Shown here piece by piece: positions 13,670 to 35,400 of a DNA stretch of 64,000 nucleotides (position 1 is its first letter; the number at the start of each line of letters is the position of its first letter). The notes beneath the pieces are model-generated. The model was not told the DNA's origin, did not search any database, and worked only from the letters and a program-made list of their open reading frames with translations. This DNA is from Malus domestica (Eukaryota > Streptophyta > Magnoliopsida > Rosales > Rosaceae), in contig NC_091662.1 of NCBI RefSeq assembly GCF_042453785.1, positions 253,001-317,000 on the forward strand, given 5' to 3'. The translations under genes and the position numbers were made by a program.

Positions 13670-13843
13670 TTTTTAATTTTTTTTAATTTATATAAATAGT
13701 CCCATTTTTAAGAGAACTTCTTTATTATTTCTCTAAATATTATTAGCCGAACGCATCCATCTATGATCGATCCATCCATCAAGATCCGAAATAAAGATAG
13801 ATTTATGCGGCCAGCCATCTCGACATTTTTGAATTAAAATAAA
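13670..13843. repeat. Left part of reductase upstream block (paralogous to 31.6 kb)
   Basis: Matches 31620-31770 closely (shared tattagccgaacg.atccatctat). It continues after element C at 15412. This is upstream DNA duplicated with the MAAST-type reductases. Confidence 0.85.
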
Positions 13844-15411
13844 GGGTAAAAGACTGTTTACTACCCTCATGTTTTGTGGTTTTCAACATTTAGTACATCA
13901 AGTTTTTTTCGTCTCAGATTCATACCTAAAGTGTAAATTTTGGGACAGTCTCATACATCCGTTAGTCAAACTATTAAATCTGCCATTAATTGTGACGTGG
14001 CGCCATGATTGGGCGTCACGTGTCATCCATGTTTTTTTTTTAATTTTCTTTTTCTCTTTTTTTTTTCTTTTTTTTTCTTTTCTTCTTTCTTCTTCCTTCT
14101 TCTTCCTTCTTCTGCAACTTTTTTTTTCTTTCCTCCTTCTCCTTCTTCCTTCCTCCTTCTTCCTTCCCCTTCTTCTCCTTCTTCTTCCTTCTCATTCTTC
14201 TTCCTTCGAATTTGAGGAATTTTTTTCTTTCTTTTTTCTTTTTTCTTCTTCTTCCTCCTTCTTCCTCTTTCTTCTTCTTCTTCTTCCTCTGACTGCAACT
14301 TTTTTTTTTTCTTCCTCCTTCCTTCTTCTTCCTTCCTTCTTCTTCCTCCGAATCTGGGGAAGATGAAGGTTTTTTTTTTCTTCCTCCTTCTTCTCCTTCT
14401 TCTCCTTCTTCCTTCCCCTTCTTCTTCTTCTTCTTCCTTCTTCTTCCTCCGAATCTGGGGAAGATGAAGGTTTTTTTTTTTTCCTCCTTCTTCTCTTTCT
14501 TCTCCTTCTTCCTTCCCCTTCTTCCTTCTTCTTCCTCCGAATCTGGGGAAGATGAAGGTTTTTTTTTTCTTCTTCTTTCTTCTTTCTTCTTCTTCCTCCT
14601 CCTTCCTCCTTCTTCTTCCTTCTTCTTCTTCTTCTTCCTCCGACTGCAACTTTTTTTTTTCTTACTTCTTCTTCTTCCTCCTTCTTCCTCCTTCTTCTTC
14701 TCCTTCTTCCTCCCTCCTTCTTCCTTCCTCCTTCTTCATTCCCCTTCTTTTCCTTCTTCCTTCTTCCTTCTTCCTTCTTCCTTCTTCCTTCTTCTTCATC
14801 TTCCTCAAAAACAAAAAAAAACAAAAACCTTCATCTTCCCCAAATTTGAGGAAGAAGAAAAATGAAGAAGGAGAAGAAGGGGAAGGAAGAAGGAGGAAGA
14901 AAGAAGGAGAAGAAGGAGGAAGAAAAAAAAAGGTTGCAATCGGAGGAAGAAGAAGAAGAAGAAGAAGAAAGAAGAAGAAGGAGGAAAAGGAGGAAAAATG
15001 AGGAAGAGGAAAAAAAAAGGTCAAAAAAAAAAACTTCCCCAGATTCGGAGGAAGAAGAAGAAGAAGGAGAAGGAAGAAGAAGGAAGAAGAAGAAGAAGGG
15101 GAAGGAAGAAGGAGGAAGGAAGAAGGAGAAGGAGGAAGAAAAAAAAAGTTGCAGAAGAAGGAAGAAGAAGAAAGAAGAAAAAAAAAGAAAAAAAAACGTG
15201 GATGACACATGGCGCCCAATCATGGCGCCACGTTACAATTAACGGCATTGGGCGCCACGTTACAATTAACGGCAGATTTAATAGTTTGACTAACGGATGT
15301 ATGAGACTGTCCCAAAATTTACACTTTAGGTATGAATCTGAGACGAAAAAAACTTGATGTACTAAATGTTGCAAATCACAAAACATGAGGGTAATAAACG
15401 GTCTTTTACCC
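13844..15411. mobile_element. Mutator-like element C with purine/pyrimidine hairpin interior
   Basis: Perfect 9-bp flanks (taaaataaa at 13835-13843 and 15412-15420) and long inverted repeats of ~185 bp (left from gggtaaaagac, right ending gtcttttaccc). The paralogous block at about 31775 shows the site without the insertion. The interior is pyrimidine-rich from ~14030 to 14810 and purine-rich from ~14840 to 15200, so its two halves are themselves largely inverted copies. A motif gaatctggggaagatgaagg recurs at 14350, 14451 and 14539 and in inverted form near 14826 and 15034. No transposase. Long Lys/Glu/Arg or Ser/Phe/Leu frames here are composition artefacts. Confidence 0.9.
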
Positions 15412-16498
15412 TAAAATAAAATTGTCAAAGTGGGAAAGGGAAAGGGTGTCTAACGACTCACGCACGAGGCCAAGCCAGGCCACTAGCACTTCCTCTTCGT
15501 CCCCTCTTGTCTTGTGCTTCCCAGTTCCCAATTCCCTCCCTTCCACTCTCATCGTATCTAGCAAAGTACACATAATTAATTAGGTAAACATGGCATTATT
15601 ATATGTATAGCAACTTGCATTAAAACGATATTTATTATTTGAAAAAAATTAGTATTCGGTTCTTAATTAATAATGTTCATTAACTGTGGTATAATCAGTT
15701 TTCAGATTTTGACTGAAATTCCTAGCATTAATGTTTAATGAATATAGATGTCATTTATGTAAATTTTTAGAATATATATTAGTAATAATTTAGGGTTTTA
15801 ATACTCACACCCTTATTAAACTTCTAATTAATTTTCAATTCAAAACATTTCCAAAATAAAAAAAGATAAAATTAGAATAAGTTTGTACCCATCAAATTTT
15901 ATAAAAAGATTTTCGATTTTGTAATCTTAAATGGGTACATTCATATAATTTTTTAATTTTTTGCTAATCTTAAATGTACCCGTTCTTAAATATATCAATT
16001 TGTTATATGTAAAATTTACCATTTTTTAAAATAAAATGTATCCATGCTAAGCCACATCTAAAGTCTCCCTTTTATTTACTCAATTTCCTAACAGGACTTA
16101 CATTCAATTCGTCCTCTTATGTAAGACGACCATGCTAAGCCACACATGCAACCAATCTTACTTCGGACCTTAAGCATGAAAGCATGTTACATTAAATCTA
16201 GTAGCTCGAGCGCACACAGAACTCACAAACTCACATTTAAACCTGCTCTGATATCATGCTACATATTTAGAGAGACAGACCATTAGTTCATTCCTAAACA
16301 TCAATATTATACTAACTTAATCATCAATTTCTAAGTATTAAATTTCAGGGTAATATGGGACTAAATGTCATTCCAAAAAACTTTATTAGAAGTCGAACTG
16401 TAGACTTATGGGACTATATTCTATTTTCTTAATATGGGACTATATTCAACACCAATTCCCATTCCAAATCACTCATATCGCCCTTCTCGGATCCACCT
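15412..16498 (+). promoter_or_regulatory. Upstream block of truncated reductase copy 2
   Basis: Continues the paralogy with 31780-32409 and, in its last part, with 47030-47298. An AT-rich patch with repeated tgtaccc-like motifs occurs at 15880-16060. A TATA-type box is at 16498-16505. Confidence 0.7.
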
Positions 16499-16505
16499 AT
16501 ATAAA
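16498..16505 (+). promoter_or_regulatory. TATA box of reductase copy 2
   Basis: TATATAAA, 76 bases upstream of the ATG at 16581 and followed by a GA-repeat leader; same placement as in the 37.3 kb gene. Confidence 0.65.
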
Positions 16506-16553
16506 GAGAGAGAGAGAGGGAGAGAGACAGAGAGAGTTAGTAAAAGGAGATAA

Positions 16554-16799
<246 letters not shown>

Positions 16800-17188
16800 G
16801 CCATCCGAATGAGGGTTAGAGGATTTTTTTAATCCTATAATCCTTCAAGAAAATAATATTTTAATAAACAATGTTAGATCATATTTCTTACCATCTTCAA
16901 CCGAGGGGCCAAACATAGCTATGTGACAAAAAAAATACATCTCCAATCGAGAGGACCAAAGAACCATAGGTCAAACATGATTTATTATTTTAAGAGTTCG
17001 TTAGATATAAGCCCGAGCAATTTGCATTTCATAAACAAAAACCCACATAAATTAAAATCTCTAAATAAAACCCAATGTTCAAATAAACTGACATGTCGGC
17101 AAATAAGTGACCTATTTTTACAACATATTTACAACTTATGCCACAACTCCCTCATTAAGTCAATAAAGGTTATCATAACTCACCCTAA
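16800..17188. other. Intergenic, no gene seen
   Basis: AT-rich, no similarity to reductase introns or exons noticed. Marks the rearrangement that removed the rest of copy 2. Confidence 0.5.
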
Positions 17189-17528
17189 GGACTGGTTTGG
17201 TATTGCTGTGCTTTGAAAAAAAACTGCTTCTGCTGTGCTGTGAGAATAAGCAGCTGTGAAATAAAGCAGTAGAGTGTTTGGTAAACTTTTTTGTAAAAGT
17301 GCATTTGAAAAAAAAAAGCAATATTATAGTGTTTGATAAATTTTTATGTAAAACAGATGTGAAAAAAGCTAGTTTTTCAAAGCTGGGTTTTGCAACTTTG
17401 TGTTTTTGGCTTTTTTTCACCCAAAACTGTGAAAAAAAGCTGAAGTTGAATGTTTACCAAACATAAAAAGCTCCCAGCTTTTTTTATAGCCATTTTTTTT
17501 TAGAATCACCTCAGTACCAAACCGGAAC
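17189..17528. mobile_element. PIF/Harbinger-like MITE
   Basis: Inverted ends: GGACTGGTTTGGT on the left and, reverse-complemented, GTTCCGGTTTGGT on the right. Flanked by taa (17186-17188 and 17529-17531), the 3-bp duplication expected of Harbinger/Tourist elements. Interior is rich in A/T runs and agctttttt-type motifs; non-coding. Confidence 0.7.
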
Positions 17529-17880
17529 TAATTATGATGGGCAACGAGCCCCTATACTATTAATATATTATACCAACAAATTTACCTATATTTTGTAGAT
17601 TTAATAATAAATATATTTATATGAGAAATACCAATAGTATGCCTAACAAGTACATTTATATGAGAAATATCAATAATATCCCTACTAATAGAGGCTCGGA
17701 ATGCATGATAAACATGTATGAAATATTATACTAATTTACCCATATCAATAATATGTCTACTAATTTACCTATTATTTTCCAGATCCAAAAATTTGATAAC
17801 AGGTGCATTATTTTTCAAAATGACCAAAACTATTAGTACTAAGTAGGTAAACTAATATTTTCAAAACAATAATAAAAAAA

Positions 17881-18006
17881 GGGGTGTGTGGATATCACAC
17901 CCCTTTTTACTTTCCACACATTATTTGTTAATTTCTGTCCGTTGATCTTCTTTAATTCATCCGATCTGACGGCTGAAAATTAAAAAGGTGTGTGAATATC
18001 ACATCC
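17881..18006. mobile_element. hAT-like MITE, copy 1
   Basis: Ends ggggtgtgtggatatcacac and its inverted counterpart near 17987-18006. Same family as 40697-40844 and 50870-51001, which have clear 8-bp flanks. Flanks here are A runs. Confidence 0.7.
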
Positions 18007-18361
18007 AAAAAAAAAAAGGTACATTGATATTCGAAAAATAAAACAAAACATACTAGACACATCATTTTTTCACCCTTTTTGTTTTAAAGAAAACAAAAGC
18101 ATGGTTTTTATTGGCATTTTATATTAACACCCCACAAAATGTTGAATGTACCTTACATTAAATTCAATATTAATAACTTATTTACCCTACATAATTTTCT
18201 TCATTGATTACTAGTGTGCAATTGTTAAAAATTCATCTGATGAAACAAATTAGAAGAAAAGTACACTTACTATAACGTGGAGGCTCCCCACCATCTCTGA
18301 GTTGGAAAGACGTCTCCTCGTTCAACCAACGTTGAAAATTCATCAAGGTTCTTCTCTAACT

Positions 18362-18478
18362 AGCGGACATCAAGACGGCAAAGCGGACATCAAGACGCGG
18401 ACATGAAGACGGCAAAGCGGACATCAAGACGCGGACATCAAGACGGAAAAGCGGACATCAAGTCGGCAAAGCGGCATC
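18362..18478. repeat. Minisatellite in the promoter of reductase copy 3
   Basis: About six imperfect units built on gcggacatcaagacg(gcaaa), 14-20 bp each, ending ~130 bases upstream of the ATG. The corresponding place in copies 4 and 7 has a single such unit (aagcggacatggacacac). Confidence 0.85.
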
Positions 18479-18606
18479 GACACAGGTGAATTAAACGACC
18501 AATACCGTTGACAACTTGACATTGCTGATTGCTCACATCGCATTTAAACATTCCGCATTCGGCTCTGTTTGTAACAAGAGAAGCAAATTCAATAGAAAAA
18601 GAATAA

Positions 18607-26477
<7,871 letters not shown>

Positions 26478-26608
26478 CTCCGTCACAGACGTCCAGTTGT
26501 CCCTATGGAATCTTGATACTTGTATAAAAGGCGTCAAAATGACTTGATTGAGCACTTGTGGGGTTGAAATAAGATCAAGAAACTTAAAACAAGCTTGTGG
26601 TAGGTGTT

Positions 26609-26706
26609 TTTTATTAAGTTTATTTGGTGGCTTTTTTTTTAAGTTTATTTAGTGTGTTTTTTTAAGTTTATTTGGTGTGTTTTTGTAATTTTATTTGGTG
26701 TGTTAT
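26609..26706. repeat. Short tandem repeat, ~30-bp units
   Basis: Four imperfect copies of (a)agtttatttggtgtgttttt downstream of the stop codon of copy 3, likely in or near its 3' UTR. Confidence 0.75.
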
Positions 26707-28488
<1,782 letters not shown>

Positions 28489-29026
28489 TAGCACATAGCT
28501 AGTTATCTGAAATTTATATAAGGAGAAATTAGGTTCTCATCCTTCCTTTTGCTACTACATTAATTAAAATCCTATTCCTTTTCAATTTTTGATCAAGGTC
28601 TTTGGGTATTAATAACATCATTAATTATTTCAATAATAAAATAGTTTTTAATTTCTAAATATATTCATTTAATGTTAAAAATGTTACAATTTGTATATTT
28701 ATATTTATGACTAAATTTTTTATCATATATTTTTAGTTTTAATTTGTACCCATTTTTAATTTGTAATTCTTTTTTAACTTGTACCATTTTTCTTTTTAGT
28801 TTTAATTTGTACCCATATATTAATTTCTTTTTTGTGTCCATATTTTTTAAAGTTTATTTGTATTTGTACCCATATATTTTTTTATTTGTACTTTTTATTT
28901 TGCTAAATGTACCCATGCTAATTATATGTACCCATTCATGTAAAACTTTTTAATCTTAAAATGTATTCATTCTTAAATATACCAATTTGTTATATGTAAA
29001 ATGTACCATTTTTTATATATATAAAA

Positions 29027-29664
29027 TGTGACATCCCATATCGCCCAGGGGAGTGATCCTTAAATGTATATTCTCATCCCTATCTAGCACGAGGCCTTTT
29101 GGGAGCTCACTGGCTTCGGGTTCCGTAGGAACTCCGAAGTTAAGCAAAAAGGAGGTCAGGGCACTTCCAGGATGGGTGACCCACTGGGAAGTTGCTCGTG
29201 AGTTCCTAAAAACAAAACTGTGAGGGAATGGTAAAGCCCAAAGCGGACAATATCGTGCTACGGTGATAGAGATGGCCCGGGAAGTGGTCCGCCCCAGGCC
29301 GGGATGTGACAAATGGTATCAGAGCCAATCCTTGGCCGGAAGTGTGCCGACGAGGATGTCGGGCCCCTAAGGGGATGGATTGTGACATCCCACATCGCCT
29401 AGGGAAGTGATCCTTAAATGTATATTCTCATCCCTATCTAGCACGAGGCATTTTGGGAGCTCACTGGCTTCGGGTTCCGTAGGAACTCCGAAGTTAAGCG
29501 AGAAGGAGGCCAGAGCACTTCTAGGATGGGTGATCCACTTGGAAGTTGCTCGTGAGTTCCCAAAAACAAAATCGTGAGGGAATGGTAAGCCCAAAGCTGA
29601 CAATATCGTGCTACAGTGGTGGAGATGGCCCGGGAAGTGGTCCACCCCGGGCCGGGATGTGACA
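29027..29664 (+). mobile_element. Cassandra TRIM with 5S rRNA-like LTRs
   Basis: Two LTRs (29027-29311 and 29381-29664), each starting TGTGACATCCC and ending GGGATGTGACA, around a ~70-bp interior with a Met-tRNA primer site (TGGTATCAGAGCC at 29314-29326) and a purine-rich tract before the second LTR. Flanks are taaaa on both sides (29022-29026, 29665-29669). Each LTR holds a 5S rRNA-like domain, recognisable by aactccgaagttaagc and aggatgggtga. This is the hallmark of Cassandra, a non-coding terminal-repeat retrotransposon in miniature. It looks structurally whole; the LTRs differ at roughly a dozen or more positions, so it is not recent. Confidence 0.95.
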
Positions 29665-29872
29665 TAAAATCTATTCAATTCTTTTCTAATCCATTTTTAA
29701 ACTTATATGGGTACATTCTTTTTTCTTTGATTTTAAAATGTATCCATGTCAAGTTTAATCGAAGAAATTTACTAATGTTATTAAGCTTAATTTTTTTTTG
29801 TTTGTGATTTTGAAGAATGTACCCATGTTTTGATACAATAAATTTTTTGGTTAATTTTGATGAATGTACCCA

Positions 29873-31347
29873 TGTCACAACCCGTCCCGAAATACTTTTA
29901 TCGAAGGTGTGAAAAGACTAGAATGCCCTTGGGCGTTGAGATGTGTTGTGTGTGACATGGTTTTAGAAGTGGACCAATATAATTATTTTCCTAAGTTTTT
30001 GGGGCCAATGAGAACTTAACCTTGGTTAGTTAAGTTTTTGGGGCCAATGAGAACTTAACCTTGGTTAGTTGTGATTGGTGTGCAGATTGGACTACACACA
30101 CATATCCACATCATTTTCTCTCTCTCTCTCTCTCCCGTACTCCCTCTCTCTCGCAGACTCTCACTCTCTCTCCCTTCTTTGTACGGACCAACCCAGAAAC
30201 CCTCTCAAACCTTGTAGATCGAAGGTTTTAAGATCATTATTGTGCTCGTGAGGACCATACGAGTTTAAAGGTACCATTTTCAGGTAAGGAAACCCTCGAA
30301 AACCCGTGAAAGTCCTAGCTCCGATTTGAGGTACTATTCATGTGGACGTAAAATCTTATGTTTCAGGGAATTTTAAGGACACATGGAGCTTTAGGAGGTC
30401 CTCACGAGGCTCAGAGTAGTTCGTTGGAAGAAATTGGACGTCGGGATAGTTAGTGCTCCGCCCGTGGCCAGGGCCAGCCTTCACGTGATCGTTCACCTCC
30501 CGCACTACACTCTCACCTTGAATCCAAGGTAGGTGCCAGCCTATCGTACAGACCACAATAGATGGTTCCCGACTCGTAGGTGACCCGCGATTTATCGCAC
30601 AGCCTTCACGTGATTGTAGCACTTGAGCATACATGTTTATTTACACCTAGCTTGTCGTACAGACCACGAGAGGTGGTTCCTGACTCGTGTGCAGGCATAT
30701 TAGTAATGAGATGATTGAGCTCTAGATTAAGCCGTGCAGGTCACAAGAGGTGACTCCCGGCTAGATGGGTTATTTATATTGAATTATAGCCTCTGGCTTA
30801 CATATGTGATATTGTGATAGTAATCATGGCATGAGTATCGGACATGGCATATGCATGACATTTATATTTGGATTTTGAGATGTTGAACATGAATTGAGTT
30901 ATGGATATTTATATGTTCTATTTTATGGGAAAATTATACAGGTTTTATGGCGAGGGGTTAGAACTTTTGAGAAAGAAATGAATTTCAAAAACCTTGTTTT
31001 TGCCCACTCACGTTTTCTGTTTTTCGCCCCTCCAGGTTCTAGTAAGATTGTTCGTTGGTGGCGTTGCGAAGGCTTCCATGCAGTTCTGACAGTTTGCCTT
31101 AATATATGATCACCTGCGGGTGTTGGCTAATTAGTACTTATTGCTTGACTGCACTTAGGTTTTATGCTCTATATAAGTGTAATTCACTCTTAAACTCGCA
31201 CTAGCACATTATCTTAGTTAGTGCTGCTAGTGGTTCGGTTTTTAATTATTCAGAATTTCATATCTTTATTGCTTCCGCACTGTGCACATGTCTTACGTCA
31301 CTCTCACGTGACGGCCAGCACGTCCTGATTCAGGTCGAGGTGTGTCA
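29873..31347 (+). mobile_element. Solo LTR of a Ty3/gypsy-type element
   Basis: A 1475-bp unit starting TGTCACAACCCG and ending GGTGTGTCA, flanked by accca on both sides (29868-29872 and 31348-31352). No internal coding region, so recombination between two LTRs has probably removed it. Contains a short tandem duplication near 29990-30068 and a CT run at 30116-30135. Gypsy affiliation is inferred from LTR length and ends. Confidence 0.8.
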
Positions 31348-31619
31348 ACCCATGTTTATACACACACACACACACACAATAGTATATTTATATTTTAATA
31401 TTTTTAATCCCACAAATTATGGTTTTTTTATTTAAAATCTCATTTATATAAATAACTAAAATTTCTAATTTTTATTTTAAAAAATACAGTAACGTACATA
31501 GAAATAAATTATCACATTAATTTCAGGAACCTCGATCAAAAATTAAAAACCAATAAGGTTTCAATAAAAGAATATTCATAACTAAGGACCGCATCCAAAG
31601 TCTCCCTTTATATAATCCC

Positions 31620-32409
31620 ATATATAAACAGTCCCATTTTTAAGATAATTTTTTCAATATTTCTCCAAATATTATTAGCCGAACGTATCCATCTATATGA
31701 TCGATCCATCCACCAAGATCAGAAATAAAGATATATTTATGTGGCCGGCCATCTCGACATTTTTTAATTAAAATATAATTGTCAAAGTGGGAAAGGGTGA
31801 CTAACGACTCACGAACGAGACCAGGCCAGGCCACCACCACTTCCTCTTCGTCCCCTCTTGTCTTGTGCTTCAGTTCCCAGTTCCCTCCCTCCCACTCTCA
31901 TCAATCTAGCAAAGTATGCATAATTAATTAGTAAACATGGCATTATTATATGTATAGCAACTTGCATTAAAACGATAGTTATTATTTAAAAAAATTAGTA
32001 TTCGGTCACTAGTTAATAATGTTCATTAACTGAGGTATAATTATTTTTCAGATTTTGATCGAAATCCCAAGCTTTAATGTTTAATGAATATAGATGTCAT
32101 TTACGTAATTTTTTAGAATATATATTAGTAATAATTTAAAATTTTAATACTCACAGCCTTATTAAACTCCTAATTAATTTTCAATTCAAAACATTTCCAA
32201 AATAAAAAAGATAAAATGATCTTAACTTAATTAGAGAGACAGACCATTAGTTCACTCCAAAACATCAATATTATCTTAACTTAATCATCAATTTCTAAGT
32301 ATTAAATTTCAGGATAATATGGGACTAAATGTCATTAACAATAAACTTTATTAGAAGTCGAACCGTGGACTTACGGGACTATATTCTATTTTCTTAATAT
32401 GGGACTACA
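31620..32409 (+). repeat. Upstream block of copy 5, paralogous to 13.7-16.4 kb
   Basis: Co-linear with 13670-13843 plus 15412-16440, without Mutator-like element C. Its last part (from ~32196) also matches 47029-47230. It is the distal promoter of the MAAST-type reductases, now separated from the 37345 gene by a Copia insertion. Confidence 0.85.
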
Positions 32410-35400
32410 TGTTAAAGGAGAAGCTTGAAGCTTTAACAATGGAGGATTTCGCACTTAGAGAGAGAAAGAGATTACAGGAGTTTTAGAGAAAAACTGAGAA
32501 AGTAATTTTGTATATTTCATTTCACTTAGAATTGCTTACACACTATCTCTTTATATACTCTTCACATTCCTTACAAATTAAGCAAACTCATAACAAACTC
32601 ATCAACTTAATCTATTGACACTTGACTGCACATCAACCATTGGATTGACCCTGTGCCTTTATACCTTTACATCCCTCATCAATCTCATGCTTACTAGAAC
32701 TAAGCATGAGATTGGAACAATGATCTTGAAACAGAGAAGTAGACAACCCTTTAGTTAAAATGTCTGCAAACTGCTCCTTGGAAGAGACATGTTGTACACC
32801 CAAGTCACCTTTGATAACTCTCTCCCGGACAAAGTGGTAGTCAATTTCAATATGCTTCACCCGTGAATGAAAGACTGGGTTAGAGGATAGGGCGATAGCA
32901 GAAATATTGTCACAAAATAACATGGGAGCATCATATAAAGGAACATGAAGATCACACAGAAGTTGACGTATCCAAGAGACTTCGACTGCAGTGATGGCAA
33001 GTGCTCGATATTCTGCCTCAGTAGAGGACCGAGACACAGTATGTTGTTTCTTGGAGGCCTAAGAAATAGGTGTATTACCCAAATAAACAATATAGCCGGA
33101 TGTGGATCGACGATCATTGGGATCCCCTGCCCAATCTGCATCGCTATAGGCTTGAAGTTGTAATTTGCCAGGAGTAAAATGAATGCCATAGTCAAGAGTG
33201 CCACTGAGATACCTCAAAATCTGTTTCACCGCAACAACATGAATATCCAGAGGGTTGTGCATAAATTGACAACATTGGTTAACAGCAAATGCAATATCAG
33301 GCCTAGTGAAGGTCAAATACTGCAATGCACCAACAATGCTGCGATAGTGTTCGAGACTATGGTAAGGTGAACCATCTGTCTTAGATAGCCTGTGATAAGG
33401 AAGGCATGGTGTGGCACATGACTTGGCATCTTGCATATCAACCTTGGCGAGAAGATCTTGAATATATTTGGTCTGAGAGACAAACAAACATGTGTTCTTG
33501 TAAGTGATCTGCAAGCCTAAGAAGTAATGTAAAATGCCCAAGTCCTTCATATCAAACTCTTGTGTCAGAGCTAAAATGACTTTAGACATAAGAGATGGAT
33601 TGCTGCCAGTAAGGATGATATCATCCACATAGAGTAAGAGAATCACAATACCATTGGAAGTTTGCTGGACAAACAATGAAGGATCGGCAAAAGAGGCTTT
33701 GAAGCCTAAGCTCGGTAAGAAGCTTGTAAACTTCTCATTCCATGCCCGAGGAGCCTGTTTAAGACCATACAAGGACTTCTTGAGTTTACAAACATAATTT
33801 GAAGGATGAGAGGAACAGACAAAACCAGGAGGTTGACTCATATAGACCTCTTCGAGAAGATCTCCATGTAAAAAAGCATTTTGAACATCCAACTGTCTCA
33901 AACTCCAGTTAAACTGAGCTGCAAGTGCTAAGATTAATCGGACAGTAGTAGGCTTAACCACGGGACTAAAAGTTTCAGTATAATCGATGTCTTCCTCTTG
34001 ACTATACCCTTTAGCCACAAAACGAGCTTTATACCGTGCTATAGACCCATCTGGATTCCTCTTAAGCTTGTACACCCATTTGCATCCAACTAAGTTTTTG
34101 CCAATAGGAAGAGGAACAAAAGTCCAGGTCTTCTGAGCATTCAAAGCATTTATCTCATCTTGCATGGCAGCATGCCATTCTGAGACTTGACTAGCTGACT
34201 TGAAAGAAACCGGTTCCATAACAGGCACAAGTAAGGATGAAACAAAAGCTAAGAAAGTTTTTTTCTTAGAAATCCCACTTTTGGATCTTGTTTGCATGGG
34301 GTGTAAGCTCACAGAGGGTACAGGCAGAACCACACTTAGACGTTCTTGTTGGAAATCAGGATCCATAAGGATTGGAGACTGTGTAGGTGCAAGATGAGCT
34401 AACAGGGATGATGGTGTCTCTTGTGGAGAAATAACAGGTATAGGGGCAGGTATAGGGTTGGTGGAAGAAGCCAAACACTTTGGAGCTATAGTTGGAGATG
34501 CCAAAGACTCTGAAGCACTAGGGGTTATAGAAGAAAACTCTGAAGCTCTAGGGGTTAAATGCACTGATGTAGATGATGGTGGAAATGATGATAATGTGTG
34601 TGATTCAATAACATTGTGAAGTGTAACTGATGGTGGTACAATTAAAGAAGGCGTGCTAAGTGATGGTGTAACCTGAGACTTAGAAATAAGATCCAAATAA
34701 GGATAAGTATGCTCATAAAAAAGAACATGTCTTGACACGTGAAATTTGCTAGTAATGGGATTAAAACAAATATACCCTTTATATTGACCAGCATATCCCA
34801 GAAATATGCACTGTGCAGTCTTGGGTTGGAATTTGGAAGTGTTGTAGGGTTTCAAGAGAGGAAAATAACTACATCCAAAAACCTTTAAATGTGTTAACAC
34901 TGGGGGTTTTTGAAACAGACAAGTGTATGGAGACTTCATGGTTAAAACCTGACATGGCATTCTGTTTATTAAGTAGATAGAAACTGCACAAGCATGAAAC
35001 CAAAACTGTGAAGGCAAATGAGCTTTTTGAAGAAGAGTAAGTGCAGTTTCAACAATATGCCGATGCTTGCGTTCAACAAGACCGTTTTGCTCAGGTGTGT
35101 GTGGACAAGACTTGTGATGCAAAATGCCTTTTGTTAACAGAAACTGTTTGAACTTGTTACTGGTGTATTCACCATCACCATCGCTTTGGAAAATTTTAAT
35201 GGCAGTGGAAAATTGAGTTTGTACAAAAGAATGAAACTGCATAAAGGTATGAAACACATAACTTTTATTCATTAAAGGAAATATCCAGGTAAACCTGGTA
35301 CATTCATCTATGAAAAGTACATAGAATTTGAAACCCTCAATGGACAAAGTAGGTGATGGTTCCCACACATCACTATGTATAACCTCAAAGGGTTTTACAT

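Larger units (their letters stand above)
28520..31615. repeat. AT-rich repeat nest (hosts Cassandra and a solo LTR)
   Basis: AT-rich DNA with many tgtaccca-like motifs, interrupted by two elements with clear target duplications (29027-29664 and 29873-31347). The outer ends are loosely inverted (ttttcaatttttgatcaagg near 28580 against the reverse complement near 31540), so the host may itself be an old TIR element. Similar AT-rich sequence occurs at 15780-16080. Outer borders are approximate. Confidence 0.45.

Noticed and set aside
14009-15386. Very long overlapping open frames rich in Lys/Glu/Arg or Ser/Phe/Leu on both strands
   Set aside because: They are products of the purine/pyrimidine repeat interior of Mutator-like element C; no domain, no codon structure.
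18362-18478. Possible CRISPR-like array
   Set aside because: Units are 14-20 bp, contiguous and without spacers; plant promoter minisatellite.
29080-29205. Genuine 5S rRNA gene
   Set aside because: The similarity lies inside both LTRs of a Cassandra element and is diverged from 5S rRNA; not part of a 5S array.
30356-31109. Small frames within the solo LTR
   Set aside because: Non-coding LTR DNA with clear ends and target duplication.
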